A stretch of DNA of 64,000 nucleotides from contig NZ_AP025146.1 of the NCBI RefSeq assembly GCF_019977755.1, positions 221,022 to 285,021 of the forward strand, given 5' to 3'. The DNA comes from Vibrio penaeicida (GTDB lineage: Bacteria; Pseudomonadota; Gammaproteobacteria; Enterobacterales; Vibrionaceae). Of this stretch, positions 53,548 to 63,406 are shown piece after piece (the stretch's first letter is position 1; every line of letters starts with the position of its first letter). The notes beneath the pieces are model-generated. The model did not search any database. It was not told where the DNA came from and saw only the letters and a program-made list of their open reading frames with translations. The position numbers were made by a program, and so were the translations under genes.

Positions 53548-54501
53548 ATGGAAAAATTAAAACAACAATTTCTTGAGGTTTCCGATGCACTTGAGCTCGG
53601 AAACCCCGCCATTATTGAAAAAGATTACTGGGTCGTCGCCTTACTTAGCGAATTAGCGAAGGTATCGCCTGTGTATCATCAAATGGTTTTTTCTGGGGGG
53701 ACTGCGCTAGCCAAGTCAAACGTTAAAATCCTGAGAATGTCAGAAGATGTAGATATAAAGCTCATTCCCCATCAAGAATTTGGTGAGCTGAGTCGCGGCC
53801 AAAAGAAAGCCGCCCGTAAGACATGCATTCACGAGATTGAAATGGCGATCACTCAAACAGAGCGATTTACCGTTGAGTCGCGTCTCGTTCGTGATGAATA
53901 TCGCTATGTCGAGTTTGAACTCAGATACCCGCAGCAGTTTAGCCAAGCGCCATGTCTTCGCCCCATAATTAAACTTGAGTTAATAGAGACGATCCCTCTA
54001 CTGGATGTAGAACCACGGCCGATCCAATCATTGGTAGCGGAACTGTATCGACAACCACAAGAAGTAAAAGCGTTTGATTGCGTCTCTATCCACGCGACCT
54101 TAGTTGAGAAAGTGATATCAATGTTGCGCCGTACAATGTCAGTCAAGCGCAGTGCTGAGCGTAAGGATGATGTCACGCTTGTTCGCCATATTTATGATGT
54201 TTACTGTATTTTAAAGACCGAAGGCCAGAAAGAAAGCTTCGATCTGAAAGCACTTACACCCTTATTTAAAACGGTGTTGGAAGAAGATGTTAAGCGTTTT
54301 GGTAATCAGCATGCAGAATTCGTCTCCAATCCAAAACAAGAGCTACAACTTGGCCTCAAAGAGCTTGAGGAAAATGCAATATTCCGCCAACGCTTTCAGG
54401 AATTTGTCACGCCAATGGTGTTTAACACCGAAGCCCATGATTTTGATACCTGCTTTGCCTCATTTAAACGCATTGCAGCATCGCTAATTGAAAAAATTTA
54501 A
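53548..54501 (+). CDS. AbiEii/AbiGii nucleotidyltransferase toxin
   Basis: 317 residues of the AbiEii family. The nucleotidyltransferase core motif GGTALAK (near 49) is followed by RMSEDVDIKL (near 66-75), with further conserved acidic residues. AbiEii-like toxins modify tRNA or other RNA ends and give abortive infection. It is paired with DUF6088 upstream and sits beside the type I restriction genes. Confidence 0.85.
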   Translation: MEKLKQQFLEVSDALELGNPAIIEKDYWVVALLSELAKVSPVYHQMVFSGGTALAKSNVKILRMSEDVDIKLIPHQEFGELSRGQKKAARKTCIHEIEMAITQTERFTVESRLVRDEYRYVEFELRYPQQFSQAPCLRPIIKLELIETIPLLDVEPRPIQSLVAELYRQPQEVKAFDCVSIHATLVEKVISMLRRTMSVKRSAERKDDVTLVRHIYDVYCILKTEGQKESFDLKALTPLFKTVLEEDVKRFGNQHAEFVSNPKQELQLGLKELEENAIFRQRFQEFVTPMVFNTEAHDFDTCFASFKRIAASLIEKI

Positions 54502-54520
54502 CGCTATTCGAGATAACTTA

Positions 54521-56068
54521 ATGCCAAACTCTACTATCAACCAAGATCCTCTCTACCAAGAACAAGTCAACAAAGCCGTTTGGGCTGCCTGTGACACATT
54601 CCGAGGCACCGTTGATCCGTCCATTTACAAAGACTTCATCCTAACCATGCTGTTCTTGAAGTACATCTCTGACGTACACCAAGATAAATTTGATGAGCTT
54701 TCCAAGCAGTTTGATGGCAATGAGCAGATGATCACTGCGATGATGTCGAAACAGTCTTTCAAAATCCCGACTGGTTCAACATTCTGGGACTTATATGAAG
54801 CTCGCCATGAAGCGGGTAACGGCTCTCGTATCGATCAAGCCCTACACGCGATTGAAGAAGCCAATGGCACTAAGCTAAAGAACGTCTTCCAAGACATCAG
54901 CTTTAACACCGACAAGCTGGGCGATGAAAAACAGAAGAACGATATCTTGCGCCACCTACTGGAAGACTTTGGTAAAGACACGCTAAACCTGCGCCCAAGC
55001 CGCGTGGGTTCACTGGATGTGATTGGTAACGCTTACGAATACCTCATCAAACATTTCGCTGCGGGCAGCGGAAAATCTGCGGGTGAGTTCTACACTCCAC
55101 CAGAAGTATCTGATCTCCTCTCCATTATCCTAGAGCCACAGCCAGGCGATAGCATCTGTGACCCGTGTACAGGCTCAGGCTCACTACTAATGAAATGTGG
55201 TAAGCAAGTACAAAAAAACTTTGCAGGCTCTAAACAGTATGCTCTGTTCGGCCAAGAAGCGATTGGTTCAACGTGGTCACTGGCAAAGATGAACATGTTC
55301 CTACACGGTGAAGATAACCACCGCATTGAGTGGGGCGATACGATCCGCAACCCTAAACTACAAGACAAAGACGGTGGTCTGCTGCACTTTGATGTGGTTA
55401 CGGCGAATCCCCCGTTCAGCCTTGATAAGTGGGGCTTTGAAGATGCCGCTAACGATCACTTTGGTCGCTTCCGCCGCGGTATCCCGCCAAAGACCAAAGG
55501 TGACTATGCGTTTATCTCACACATGATTGAGACGCTTAAGCCCGTCTCTCAAGGTAAACAGGGCGGCCGCATGGGTGTGGTAGTGCCTCATGGCGTGCTA
55601 TTCCGTGCATCAGCAGAGGGGAAAATCCGTAAACAACTGATTGAAGAGAATCTGCTAGATACCGTAATTGGTCTTCCTGAAAAACTGTTCTTCGGTACGG
55701 GTATTCCTGCGGCAATTTTGCTGTTCAAAAAGCAGAAAAATGATAACAAGGTGCTGTTTATTGATGCCTCTCGTGAGTTCAAATCAGGCAAGAACCAGAA
55801 CCAACTGACGCCTGAGAACATTCAGAAGATTGTTGATACTTACAAGGCGCGTGAAACTACTGATAAATACTCTTACCTAGCGACACTAGAAGAGATTGCT
55901 GAGAATGACTTTAACCTGAATATTCCTCGCTATGTCGATACCTTTGAAGAAGAGGAAGAGATTGATTTGGTTGCTGTGCGCAGTGAGCGTTTGGAACTGC
56001 AAAGTGAACTGGCTGACCTAGAAGCAGAAATGGCGGGTTATCTAGAGGAGTTGGGTTATGGTAACTGA
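54521..56068 (+). CDS. hsdM: type I restriction-modification methyltransferase HsdM
   Basis: 515 residues from the ATG of MPNSTINQDP; an upstream TTG start overlapping the toxin stop is possible. HsdM features: the N-terminal helical domain (FILTMLFLKYISDVH), SAGEFYTPPEV, SAM motif PCTGSGSLLMK (near 217) and catalytic NPPFSLDKWG (near 296). It is an N6-adenine methyltransferase working with HsdS. It overlaps hsdS by 11 bases. Confidence 0.95.
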   Translation: MPNSTINQDPLYQEQVNKAVWAACDTFRGTVDPSIYKDFILTMLFLKYISDVHQDKFDELSKQFDGNEQMITAMMSKQSFKIPTGSTFWDLYEARHEAGNGSRIDQALHAIEEANGTKLKNVFQDISFNTDKLGDEKQKNDILRHLLEDFGKDTLNLRPSRVGSLDVIGNAYEYLIKHFAAGSGKSAGEFYTPPEVSDLLSIILEPQPGDSICDPCTGSGSLLMKCGKQVQKNFAGSKQYALFGQEAIGSTWSLAKMNMFLHGEDNHRIEWGDTIRNPKLQDKDGGLLHFDVVTANPPFSLDKWGFEDAANDHFGRFRRGIPPKTKGDYAFISHMIETLKPVSQGKQGGRMGVVVPHGVLFRASAEGKIRKQLIEENLLDTVIGLPEKLFFGTGIPAAILLFKKQKNDNKVLFIDASREFKSGKNQNQLTPENIQKIVDTYKARETTDKYSYLATLEEIAENDFNLNIPRYVDTFEEEEEIDLVAVRSERLELQSELADLEAEMAGYLEELGYGN

Positions 56069-57332
56069 TACAAAATATCCGCCAAGCGTTAAAGCAGGTA
56101 AGCCAATATTAGGTGAAACTCCCGAAGGTTGGGCAAGAGAATCATTAAAGAAACATTTGACGCTTGAACAACGAAAAGTAAAAGTTCTGGATGAGAAAGA
56201 GTACGACCTCGTGACTGTAAAACGCTCGCGAGGTGGTGTTGTTCGTCGAGAGCACCTTTACGGGAGGCAAATTTCAGTAAAAAGCCAATTTTCCTTGAAG
56301 CAAGGGGATTTTTTAATCTCAAAGCGACAAATTGTTCATGGTGCATGTGGGATCGTGCCTGCACACTTAGATGGTTCTATTGTTTCCAATGAATACTCAA
56401 TTTTCACGGCTAAAGATAGTTTTGATCTGACCTACCTACGTTATTTATCAGAAACTCTTTATTTCCAACAAACATGTTTCCACTCAAGTATCGGTGTTCA
56501 TATTGAAAAAATGATTTTCAAATTGGATAACTGGTTTAAGTGGGACTTCAACCTTCCACCACTCCCAGAACAACGCAAAATCGCCCAAATCCTTTCTACA
56601 TGGGATCGCGGTATTGCAACCACTGAAAAGCTGATTGAAACCAGCAAGCAGCAGAAGAAAGCCCTGATGCAGCAACTTTTGACGGGTAAGAAGCGTTTGG
56701 TGAATCCTGAAACGGGTAAGGTGTTTGAGAGGGGATGGGAGCATGGCTTTCTTGGAGACCTTTGTACTTTCAAAGGTGGCTCAGCCTTTAAAGAAGTTTA
56801 TCAAGGGCAACTTAGTGGTGATTATCCATTTATCAAGGTAAGTGATATGAATTTGCCTCAAAATGGTAAATTTATTTTACAAGCTAACAATTGGATAACA
56901 GATGAAGTGGCAAAAACAATAAAAGCCAAAGCTTTTAATGCTGGTTCAGTTGTCTTCGCCAAAGTAGGCGCTGCTTTGTTATTAAATCGACGGAGAATAT
57001 TGGTACAACCAACAATTGTTGATAACAATATGATGGCTGCAACACCCAAGAATATTTGTTCAACAGAGTTTTTATACCAATTAATGTTAATGATTGACTT
57101 TGCTAAGTTTGTTCAAGACGGTGCTGTTCCATCCATCAATCAATCGGATCTGAGTCGTTTCAAAATTTCTTATCCGCATTTTGAAGAGCAACAAAAAATC
57201 GCCTCTGTCCTTACTGCTGCCGATAAAGAAATCGAAATACTGGAAGCCAAGCTTACTCACTTTAAACAAGAGAAAAAGGCATTGATGCAGCAGTTGTTGA
57301 CGGGTAAGCGCCGCGTTTCCCTGTCATCTTAG
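56058..57332 (+). CDS. hsdS: type I specificity subunit HsdS
   Basis: 424 residues with two target-recognition domains (about 20-165 and 230-370) and two helical conserved regions that repeat the sequence KKALMQQLLTGK (near 200 and 405) after PLPEQRKIAQIL and FEEQQKIASVL. The repeats allow exchange of half-subunits. The recognised DNA sequence cannot be read from the protein. Confidence 0.93.
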   Translation: MVTDTKYPPSVKAGKPILGETPEGWARESLKKHLTLEQRKVKVLDEKEYDLVTVKRSRGGVVRREHLYGRQISVKSQFSLKQGDFLISKRQIVHGACGIVPAHLDGSIVSNEYSIFTAKDSFDLTYLRYLSETLYFQQTCFHSSIGVHIEKMIFKLDNWFKWDFNLPPLPEQRKIAQILSTWDRGIATTEKLIETSKQQKKALMQQLLTGKKRLVNPETGKVFERGWEHGFLGDLCTFKGGSAFKEVYQGQLSGDYPFIKVSDMNLPQNGKFILQANNWITDEVAKTIKAKAFNAGSVVFAKVGAALLLNRRRILVQPTIVDNNMMAATPKNICSTEFLYQLMLMIDFAKFVQDGAVPSINQSDLSRFKISYPHFEEQQKIASVLTAADKEIEILEAKLTHFKQEKKALMQQLLTGKRRVSLSS

Positions 57333-57366
57333 TGCCTGTCGCCCTTATGTGAAAAAGACGGGCTGC

Positions 57367-57418
57367 GCTTTTCTACCCCAATCAAATAGGATAACTATGT
57401 TCATGGGGCTAGAAAAGC
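57367..57418. other. long stem-loop between hsdS and the DUF6933 gene
   Basis: GCTTTTCTACCCC (57367-57379) pairs with GGGGCTAGAAAAGC (57405-57418) with one bulged base and a 25-base loop. A second hairpin, AATGAGTG...CACTCATT, lies near 57511-57537. It may be a terminator, or attenuate expression of the downstream genes. Confidence 0.4.
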
Positions 57419-57567
57419 TAGCCGCCTAGCGACAAGCCCTAAGCTATATGGGAAATATAATAAAAGTGGATGAAGAAGTTGCAGCGTAAAGCATCTATTA
57501 ACTCTCGACCAATGAGTGACGCTGTGCGCCACTCATTATTGCCGTTACCAAAATTAGGTATGACACA

Positions 57568-58425
57568 ATGTTAGTGTTTAACTGCACCAAAGCCGCTGCG
57601 GACTTTTTCACTGTAAAGCGCAATGGCAAAAAAATCTCTCCATTGGAAGCGCCGCCGACGGACACTGTCAGTGGTTCTGAAGCTGTGAATGTGTCGAATC
57701 CCCCGACACCACCGATGAGTGCTTGGCTGGTTCATGCGGTCAACGTTCAACGCAAGAAAGTACTCATCGCCATGCACGTTGAAACTCGCTATTCCATGGT
57801 GTTTGTTGGCATTCAAAAAGGGGATTGGCTCGAATTTACTAACCAACTACTGGAACGGCTGTTTAACAACATGCAGTTCTTTGGTGAAGAGTTTGAAATG
57901 TGCGATGAAGAGAGCTTTGAAGAGATGTTCAATGAGTTCATCAAACTTCATCCTAAGCCTTACTTTTGTCAACGCGGTGATCGCAGCGTGCAAAGCCACA
58001 TTAATGATGTCGCTTGGCAGTTTGAAGAGCGAGCTTATCAAATTGGTTCTCTACCTGAAGGACATGAACAGTCAGCCAGCTTTGATGAGTGGATAAACAG
58101 TTTGATTCGCTCGACCAAACAAAAGAAAGACTACTTTCACCCTGACGAAGAGATGTTCCTTGACTGGATGCAGACCTACAGCGAATTGGGCGACAATGAG
58201 GACAAACTGGTCCGCCAGTTATTTGGTTCTCTACGCCGACAAATGATGCACGCCGAAATGGTTAAGCGTGGCATTCCAGATGACAGCTATCTGGACGAGA
58301 TGAATGCGGAACTCAACCAAGCAATCGACGAGTTTTACCAAGAGATTGCCCCTGACACGCAGAGCGAAGACATTCCCGATAACGTCATCGACTTCAATCA
58401 GGCTAAAAAACGTAAACTACATTAA
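57568..58425 (+). CDS. DUF6933 protein inside the restriction operon
   Basis: 285 residues. The N-terminal half (about 1-150, beginning MLVFNCTKAAADFF, with the AMHVETRYSMVF strand) matches the DUF6933 pattern, common in gammaproteobacterial defence loci. A helical C-terminal half follows. It lies between hsdS and hsdR, a position usual for accessory proteins of these systems; its function is unknown. It may modulate HsdR or be an antitoxin-like partner. Confidence 0.65.
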   Translation: MLVFNCTKAAADFFTVKRNGKKISPLEAPPTDTVSGSEAVNVSNPPTPPMSAWLVHAVNVQRKKVLIAMHVETRYSMVFVGIQKGDWLEFTNQLLERLFNNMQFFGEEFEMCDEESFEEMFNEFIKLHPKPYFCQRGDRSVQSHINDVAWQFEERAYQIGSLPEGHEQSASFDEWINSLIRSTKQKKDYFHPDEEMFLDWMQTYSELGDNEDKLVRQLFGSLRRQMMHAEMVKRGIPDDSYLDEMNAELNQAIDEFYQEIAPDTQSEDIPDNVIDFNQAKKRKLH

Positions 58426-58471
58426 AAAATATAGATAATTAAAACAAAACGAATCGATAATAAGGGCAACA

Positions 58472-61400
58472 ATGTCAGGCAACTTACCTAATTTCCGTGA
58501 AGAGCAAAGTGCTAAAATCCCAGCGTTAACCATGCTCACTAACCTTGGCTATCAATTCATTCCACCGAGCGAGTGTGTGGTGAAACGTGGCAATCTCTCA
58601 ACGGTCATTTTGCCTGACGTGCTGCGTGATGTGCTCAAACACAAAACCTATTCGTTTATGGGTAAAGATCGCCAGCTATCAGAGGCAGCGATGGATAAAA
58701 TCATCCATGAGCTTGCCAACCCTGCCATGAACGAAGGGCTGAAAGCGGCTAACGAAAAGCTGTATAACGCTCTGACCTATGGCATTGGCGTAACCGAGTT
58801 TGTTAATGGTAAGAAAGCCAGCCCAACGATCAATATCATTGATTGGGAAACGCCTGAGAACAACCAGTTCCACTTTACTGAAGAGCTAGAAGTGGAAAAT
58901 GCTCATGGAACGGGTCATCGCATTCCCGACATTGTCTGCTTTGTGAACGGTCTGCCTTGGGTGGTGATTGAAGCCAAGCGTCCTGACTCTTCTCATGAAG
59001 GCAAACCTACGGTTTCCGAGGGTATTTCACAAAACATCCGCAACCAAAAAGTCGATGAAATCCCACATCTATTTGCTTACAGCCAATTACTCATGTCGGT
59101 GAACGGAAATGAAGGTTTATACGGCACCTGCGGCACACCGAGTAAGTTTTGGGCGAAATGGAAAGAAGAACAGATCACCGATGCCACCTTTGCACGCCTG
59201 AAAAATACACCATTGACACCAGAGCAGCTCGATAAACTGTTTGCGCACCGCCCAGCCAAAGTACGTGATGAGTACTTATCGCTGATTGCTGGCGGTGATT
59301 TAATGGTGACAGACCAAGACCGCTTGTTGGTGTCGTTGCTTCGACATGACCGCCTTCTGGAAATGACCCAACTCTTCACCTTGTTCGATAAAAAAGCGGG
59401 CAAAATCGTAGCGCGTTATCAGCAAGTTTTCGGAATTAAAGCCCTGATTGAACGTGTAACCTCCTTTGACGAGAAAGGCGCACGTAACGGCGGCGTTATT
59501 TGGCACACCACGGGCTCAGGTAAGTCCTTTACCATGGTGTTCTTGTCCAAGGCCCTGATATGGATTAAGGAGCTCGCCAAGTGCCGTGTTGTTGTCGTCA
59601 CTGACCGTGTTGATTTGGAAGATCAGCTTGCACGTACTTTTGCCTCTGGCGGTGCACTGTCTGAAAAAGATCGTAAAACGGCCATGGCTACAACAGGCCG
59701 CCGCTTAGCGGAGCAAATCGGCAAAGGCAACGAGCGCATCATCTTCTCTATCATCAACAAGTTTGGCACCGCGATTGAACTGCCAGAGTGTTATAACGAC
59801 AGCCCAGATATGATTGTGCTGGTTGATGAAGGCCACCGCAGCCAAAACGGTGAAAACAACATTCGTATGCAGCAAGCCCTACCAAAAGCCGCTTACATTG
59901 GCTTTACGGGGACACCGCTACTGCAAGACGATAAGACCGAAAACAAGTTCGGTAAAATCATCCACTCGTACACCATGCAACAAGCAGTGGAAGACAAAAC
60001 GGTAACTCCTTTGCTGTATGAAGAACGTGTACCCGAGTTAAGCACCAACGACAAAGCGCTCGATGCTTGGTTTGACCGCATCACTGATAAGCTGACCGAA
60101 AAACAGCGTACCGATTTGAAGAAGAAGTTCGCTCAGAAAGGCCAAATCTATCAAACAGAAGGTCGTATTGAGCTTATCGCTCATGATATTTCTGACCATT
60201 TCCAAAACTTCAAACGTCAAGGTTTAAAGGGCCAGCTTGCTTGTGACTCAAAAGCGTCTGCCATCCAATACAAGAAGCTTCTTGACCAAATTGGCAAGGT
60301 GACTTCGGTTGTCGCTATGTCACCGCCAGACACCCGTGAAGGGCACGATACGGTCGATGGTGAAAGCAAAGACATGGTGCAAAATTGGTGGAAGGATAAT
60401 GTCGGCAACGAAGATGAAAAAGCCTACACCAAACGCATCATTGAAGAGTTCGCCAAAGACGATGGCCCAGATTTGATGATCGTGGTGGATAAACTTCTAA
60501 CTGGCTTTGATGAACCAAAGAACACCGTGCTGTACATCGATAAGCCGCTGAAACAACATAACCTTATCCAAGCCATCGCTCGTGTGAACCGTCTGCATCA
60601 GAAGAAAGAGTTTGGTTACCTCATCGATTACCGTGGCATCTTAAAAGAGCTCGATGCCACCATTGCGGACTACCAAGACTTGGCCGAGCGTACCCAAGGT
60701 GGTTTTGATATCGATGACCTTAAAGGCTTGTACAGCCGCATGGACACCGAATATAAGAAGCTGCCAGGTCTTTATAGTGAACTGTGGGCAATTTTCGCTG
60801 AAGTGCCAAATAAACAAGATGGCCCTGCTCTGCGTCAGGTTCTTGCACCAAAGATTGACACTATCGATGGTCAGCTCACTGATACCAATCAGAAGAAGCG
60901 TGAAGACTTCTACGCGACGTTAACGGCTTTCTCCAACTGCCTAAAAGTGGCTCTGCAATCCGCCACCTACTTCGAAGATAAAAGCTTCGACGATAAACGC
61001 GAACTCTACAAAAAAACACTTAAGTCTATGGCTGAACTGCGCAAGCAGGTACGTGAAGATGCCGAAGAAACCATTGATTACGATGAGTATGCTGAGAGTA
61101 TTCGCACCATGTTAGACAAGCACATCGGTGGCGTTGAGATCCAAGAGTCTAAAGGCGCGTATCTGGTCGGCAGTATGGGTAAAGATGTTAAGCCAGAGCA
61201 ACTGAGTGATGATGAGGCGCGTAACAAAAAGGATGCGATTACAGGTCGTGTGACTAAGATGATTGAGCAAGACCTTGCTGATGACCCATACGCCCAAGAA
61301 TACTTCTCAAAGCTACTTAAGCAAGCGATTCAGCAAGCAAAAGAGATGTTTGATGCGCCTGTTAAGCAATACCTCCTATTTGCTGATTTCGAAGAACAAG

Positions 61401-61738
61401 TGAAAGAGCGCAAAGTCGAGGGGTTACCAACCGATCGTTTCGCAGAGCTAGATCCAAAAATTAAGCGTCATGTACAAGCTTACTTTGGACTGTTCTTAAA
61501 GCATGGTTGTGAAGGTCAAGGTCTTACTGAAGATCAATGCATCAACTATGCAGTAGAGATTGACGAGAAAGTGCGCAAAGCGGTGGCAGAGTTTTCAATC
61601 AACCCATCAGAGATTGAAAACCAGATCAATCTAGAGGTGCTTCCGTTACTGTTTGCCGATTTAGGGGTCGATAAAGCGCAAGTCATTGCCGAAGAAGTGG
61701 TGCAAATCACTCGCTTAGGTTTAGCAGGTCACCATTAA
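58472..61738 (+). CDS. hsdR: type I restriction endonuclease HsdR
   Basis: 1088 residues. The N-terminal nuclease domain has DIVCFVNGLPWVVIEAKRP (PD-(D/E)xK, near 150-170). The motor has Walker A HTTGSGKSF (near 344), DEGH (near 451), GFTGTPL and the QAIARVNRLH motif VI. The C-terminal helical region binds HsdM. Full length and apparently intact. It translocates and cuts DNA lacking HsdM/HsdS methylation. Confidence 0.95.
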   Translation: MSGNLPNFREEQSAKIPALTMLTNLGYQFIPPSECVVKRGNLSTVILPDVLRDVLKHKTYSFMGKDRQLSEAAMDKIIHELANPAMNEGLKAANEKLYNALTYGIGVTEFVNGKKASPTINIIDWETPENNQFHFTEELEVENAHGTGHRIPDIVCFVNGLPWVVIEAKRPDSSHEGKPTVSEGISQNIRNQKVDEIPHLFAYSQLLMSVNGNEGLYGTCGTPSKFWAKWKEEQITDATFARLKNTPLTPEQLDKLFAHRPAKVRDEYLSLIAGGDLMVTDQDRLLVSLLRHDRLLEMTQLFTLFDKKAGKIVARYQQVFGIKALIERVTSFDEKGARNGGVIWHTTGSGKSFTMVFLSKALIWIKELAKCRVVVVTDRVDLEDQLARTFASGGALSEKDRKTAMATTGRRLAEQIGKGNERIIFSIINKFGTAIELPECYNDSPDMIVLVDEGHRSQNGENNIRMQQALPKAAYIGFTGTPLLQDDKTENKFGKIIHSYTMQQAVEDKTVTPLLYEERVPELSTNDKALDAWFDRITDKLTEKQRTDLKKKFAQKGQIYQTEGRIELIAHDISDHFQNFKRQGLKGQLACDSKASAIQYKKLLDQIGKVTSVVAMSPPDTREGHDTVDGESKDMVQNWWKDNVGNEDEKAYTKRIIEEFAKDDGPDLMIVVDKLLTGFDEPKNTVLYIDKPLKQHNLIQAIARVNRLHQKKEFGYLIDYRGILKELDATIADYQDLAERTQGGFDIDDLKGLYSRMDTEYKKLPGLYSELWAIFAEVPNKQDGPALRQVLAPKIDTIDGQLTDTNQKKREDFYATLTAFSNCLKVALQSATYFEDKSFDDKRELYKKTLKSMAELRKQVREDAEETIDYDEYAESIRTMLDKHIGGVEIQESKGAYLVGSMGKDVKPEQLSDDEARNKKDAITGRVTKMIEQDLADDPYAQEYFSKLLKQAIQQAKEMFDAPVKQYLLFADFEEQVKERKVEGLPTDRFAELDPKIKRHVQAYFGLFLKHGCEGQGLTEDQCINYAVEIDEKVRKAVAEFSINPSEIENQINLEVLPLLFADLGVDKAQVIAEEVVQITRLGLAGHH

Positions 61739-62514
61739 TGGCATCAACAGTCTCTGACGAACGTAACAAAGAGGAATACAGCTTCATCTATGGCGATGAG
61801 GCTGTGAGCTATGAGGTGCTGCGTAAGCCTATCAAACAAGGAAAGAAGCGAAGCATTACCATCAAGGTGCAACCCAACTGTGATGTCACGGTTAGTACCC
61901 CAGAAGACGCTGAGCTTGAGGACATTCACCAAGCGGTAATGAAGCGTGCCAAGTGGGTTTATGATGCGCTTAAAGAGTTCAGAGGCCACCTAGAATACGT
62001 ACAACCTAAGCAGTACGTCAGCGGTGAAATGCAGTTCTACCTTGGTCGTCGTTATGTGCTGAAGGTAGTAGAAGATGGGGATGCCTTGCCAACGGTAAAA
62101 ATGACACGCGGTAAGTTACTTGTCACCCTGACCAGGTTCAACGATGACAAAACTGCCATGGTTAGAGCGCTAGTAAAGAACTGGTACAAGGTTCGCGCTG
62201 AGCGGGTGTTCCATGAACGTCTATCGGAGTTACTGCCCCAAGCTAAATGGGTTGACGGCATCCCCAGCTTTCGGGTTCTGCCTATGACAAAACAATGGGG
62301 AAGCTGCTCAGCCAAAGGGAACTTAATGCTCAATCCACACCTCATCAAAGCGCCAAAAGAGTGCATTGATTATGTGATTTTACATGAGCTTTGCCACATC
62401 GCCGAGCATAACCACAGCGAGCAGTTCTGGCGTTTGCTGACCAGCGTGATGCCGAATTGGAAAGAAGTGAAGGCCCGTTTAGATGGGATGGCTGAGTTGT
62501 ATTTGAATGAATAA
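61738..62514 (+). CDS. YgjP-type metallopeptidase (SprT-like)
   Basis: 258 residues overlapping the hsdR stop by one base. The C-terminal part has the YgjP/DUF45 signature: WGSCSAKGNLMLNP (about 185-198), then the zinc site VILHELCHIAEHNHSEQFW (near 213). Such genes commonly follow type I restriction genes. The substrate is unknown. Confidence 0.85.
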   Translation: MASTVSDERNKEEYSFIYGDEAVSYEVLRKPIKQGKKRSITIKVQPNCDVTVSTPEDAELEDIHQAVMKRAKWVYDALKEFRGHLEYVQPKQYVSGEMQFYLGRRYVLKVVEDGDALPTVKMTRGKLLVTLTRFNDDKTAMVRALVKNWYKVRAERVFHERLSELLPQAKWVDGIPSFRVLPMTKQWGSCSAKGNLMLNPHLIKAPKECIDYVILHELCHIAEHNHSEQFWRLLTSVMPNWKEVKARLDGMAELYLNE

Positions 62515-62525
62515 GGACTGCTGAA

Positions 62526-62699
62526 ATGAGATGTCCAACTTGTGAAAAGCATATTGGCTGGGACTGGCTAGAAGACGAATGCATCGAGCCAAACGAAGCC
62601 TTTGATTGTCCGCATTGCGATGAAACCCTACGTTATGAAGTAGATGAAGGCACATACCTTGGTGCGCAGCATGTAACGATTGAAGTTGTGGATGATTAG
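62526..62699 (+). CDS. 57-residue zinc-ribbon protein
   Basis: 57 residues with ATG 11 bases after the peptidase gene. CPTC near the N-terminus and CPHC near residue 30 form a probable treble-clef or ribbon zinc site. It is a continuation of the defence operon; function unknown. Confidence 0.6.
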   Translation: MRCPTCEKHIGWDWLEDECIEPNEAFDCPHCDETLRYEVDEGTYLGAQHVTIEVVDD

Positions 62700-62889
62700 G
62701 AGATAATGACCATTATTCAATGGTGAGTATGTATTCGCCTCCAATGGCGATTTATGCGGCGGCTTTCAGTGTAGGCATGCCAGCGTTGGATATTTGCTCT
62801 AAGTGATAATTGTCCAAAAATGAGCTTAAAAGCGATCAAACATTATTGTCTCCTGACACTCCAAATGATACCCGACACGGTCAAATGAC
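62700..62889. other. junction between defence island and plasmid backbone
   Basis: No gene with a ribosome site. On the minus strand a short open frame encodes LSSFLDNYHLEQISNAGMP, perhaps the remnant tail of a disrupted gene. The class I promoter of the backbone starts at 62890. Confidence 0.4.
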
Positions 62890-62917
62890 TTGTCGGTTCA
62901 AAAAGTGAAGTTACCTT
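62890..62917 (+). promoter_or_regulatory. class I promoter for the 62947 gene
   Basis: TTGTCGGT (62890-62897), 16-base spacer, TACCTT (62912-62917). The only class I promoter on the plus strand. CCGACA 14-19 bases upstream makes an inverted repeat with its TGTCGG. Confidence 0.55.
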
Positions 62918-62946
62918 TTCGTTATTAATGCGAAAGGAGAAAGTAT

Positions 62947-63405
62947 ATGCTTCCAACGAAACTTAACGAGCAGAACCTAAAGAACAAAAAGCAGGTGGCA
63001 AAGCGAATTTCACAGCTGCTCTCTATTACTGAAAATCGTTTAGAACTACCTGATGGACACTGGACGAAAATCAGTAGCTCGATCGATATAAACAGTGGAT
63101 TAACGTGGGCAAATTACTTTTCAATTAGTTTTGGTGACGATTTGGGTAAACACCGTTTTTCAGGTGAAATTCGACTTTTTACAAATGGTGAATCCAGCAA
63201 GCGAGGTTGTCGAGCAAAGGGAATGCTATTTATGCGTTGGGGAAAGAATGATAACTTCTGTTCAGAAGATCTATTGTTTAATCGTGAAGAGCGATTTGCC
63301 TATGAGAAAAGTTTGTCTGCAGTTTTAAGGTCGATGACGGCCCTCACAAACAAAGTGGTAAAAGAGCATGCTGAGAGCCATGGAACTCAAAACACAATAG
63401 CGTGA
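62947..63405 (+). CDS. small unknown protein
   Basis: 152 residues with AAAGGAG before the ATG, basic at the start, soluble. No motif recognised. It has the only rightward class I promoter and lies just outside the defence island. Confidence 0.55.
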   Translation: MLPTKLNEQNLKNKKQVAKRISQLLSITENRLELPDGHWTKISSSIDINSGLTWANYFSISFGDDLGKHRFSGEIRLFTNGESSKRGCRAKGMLFMRWGKNDNFCSEDLLFNREERFAYEKSLSAVLRSMTALTNKVVKEHAESHGTQNTIA

Positions 63406-63406
63406 A

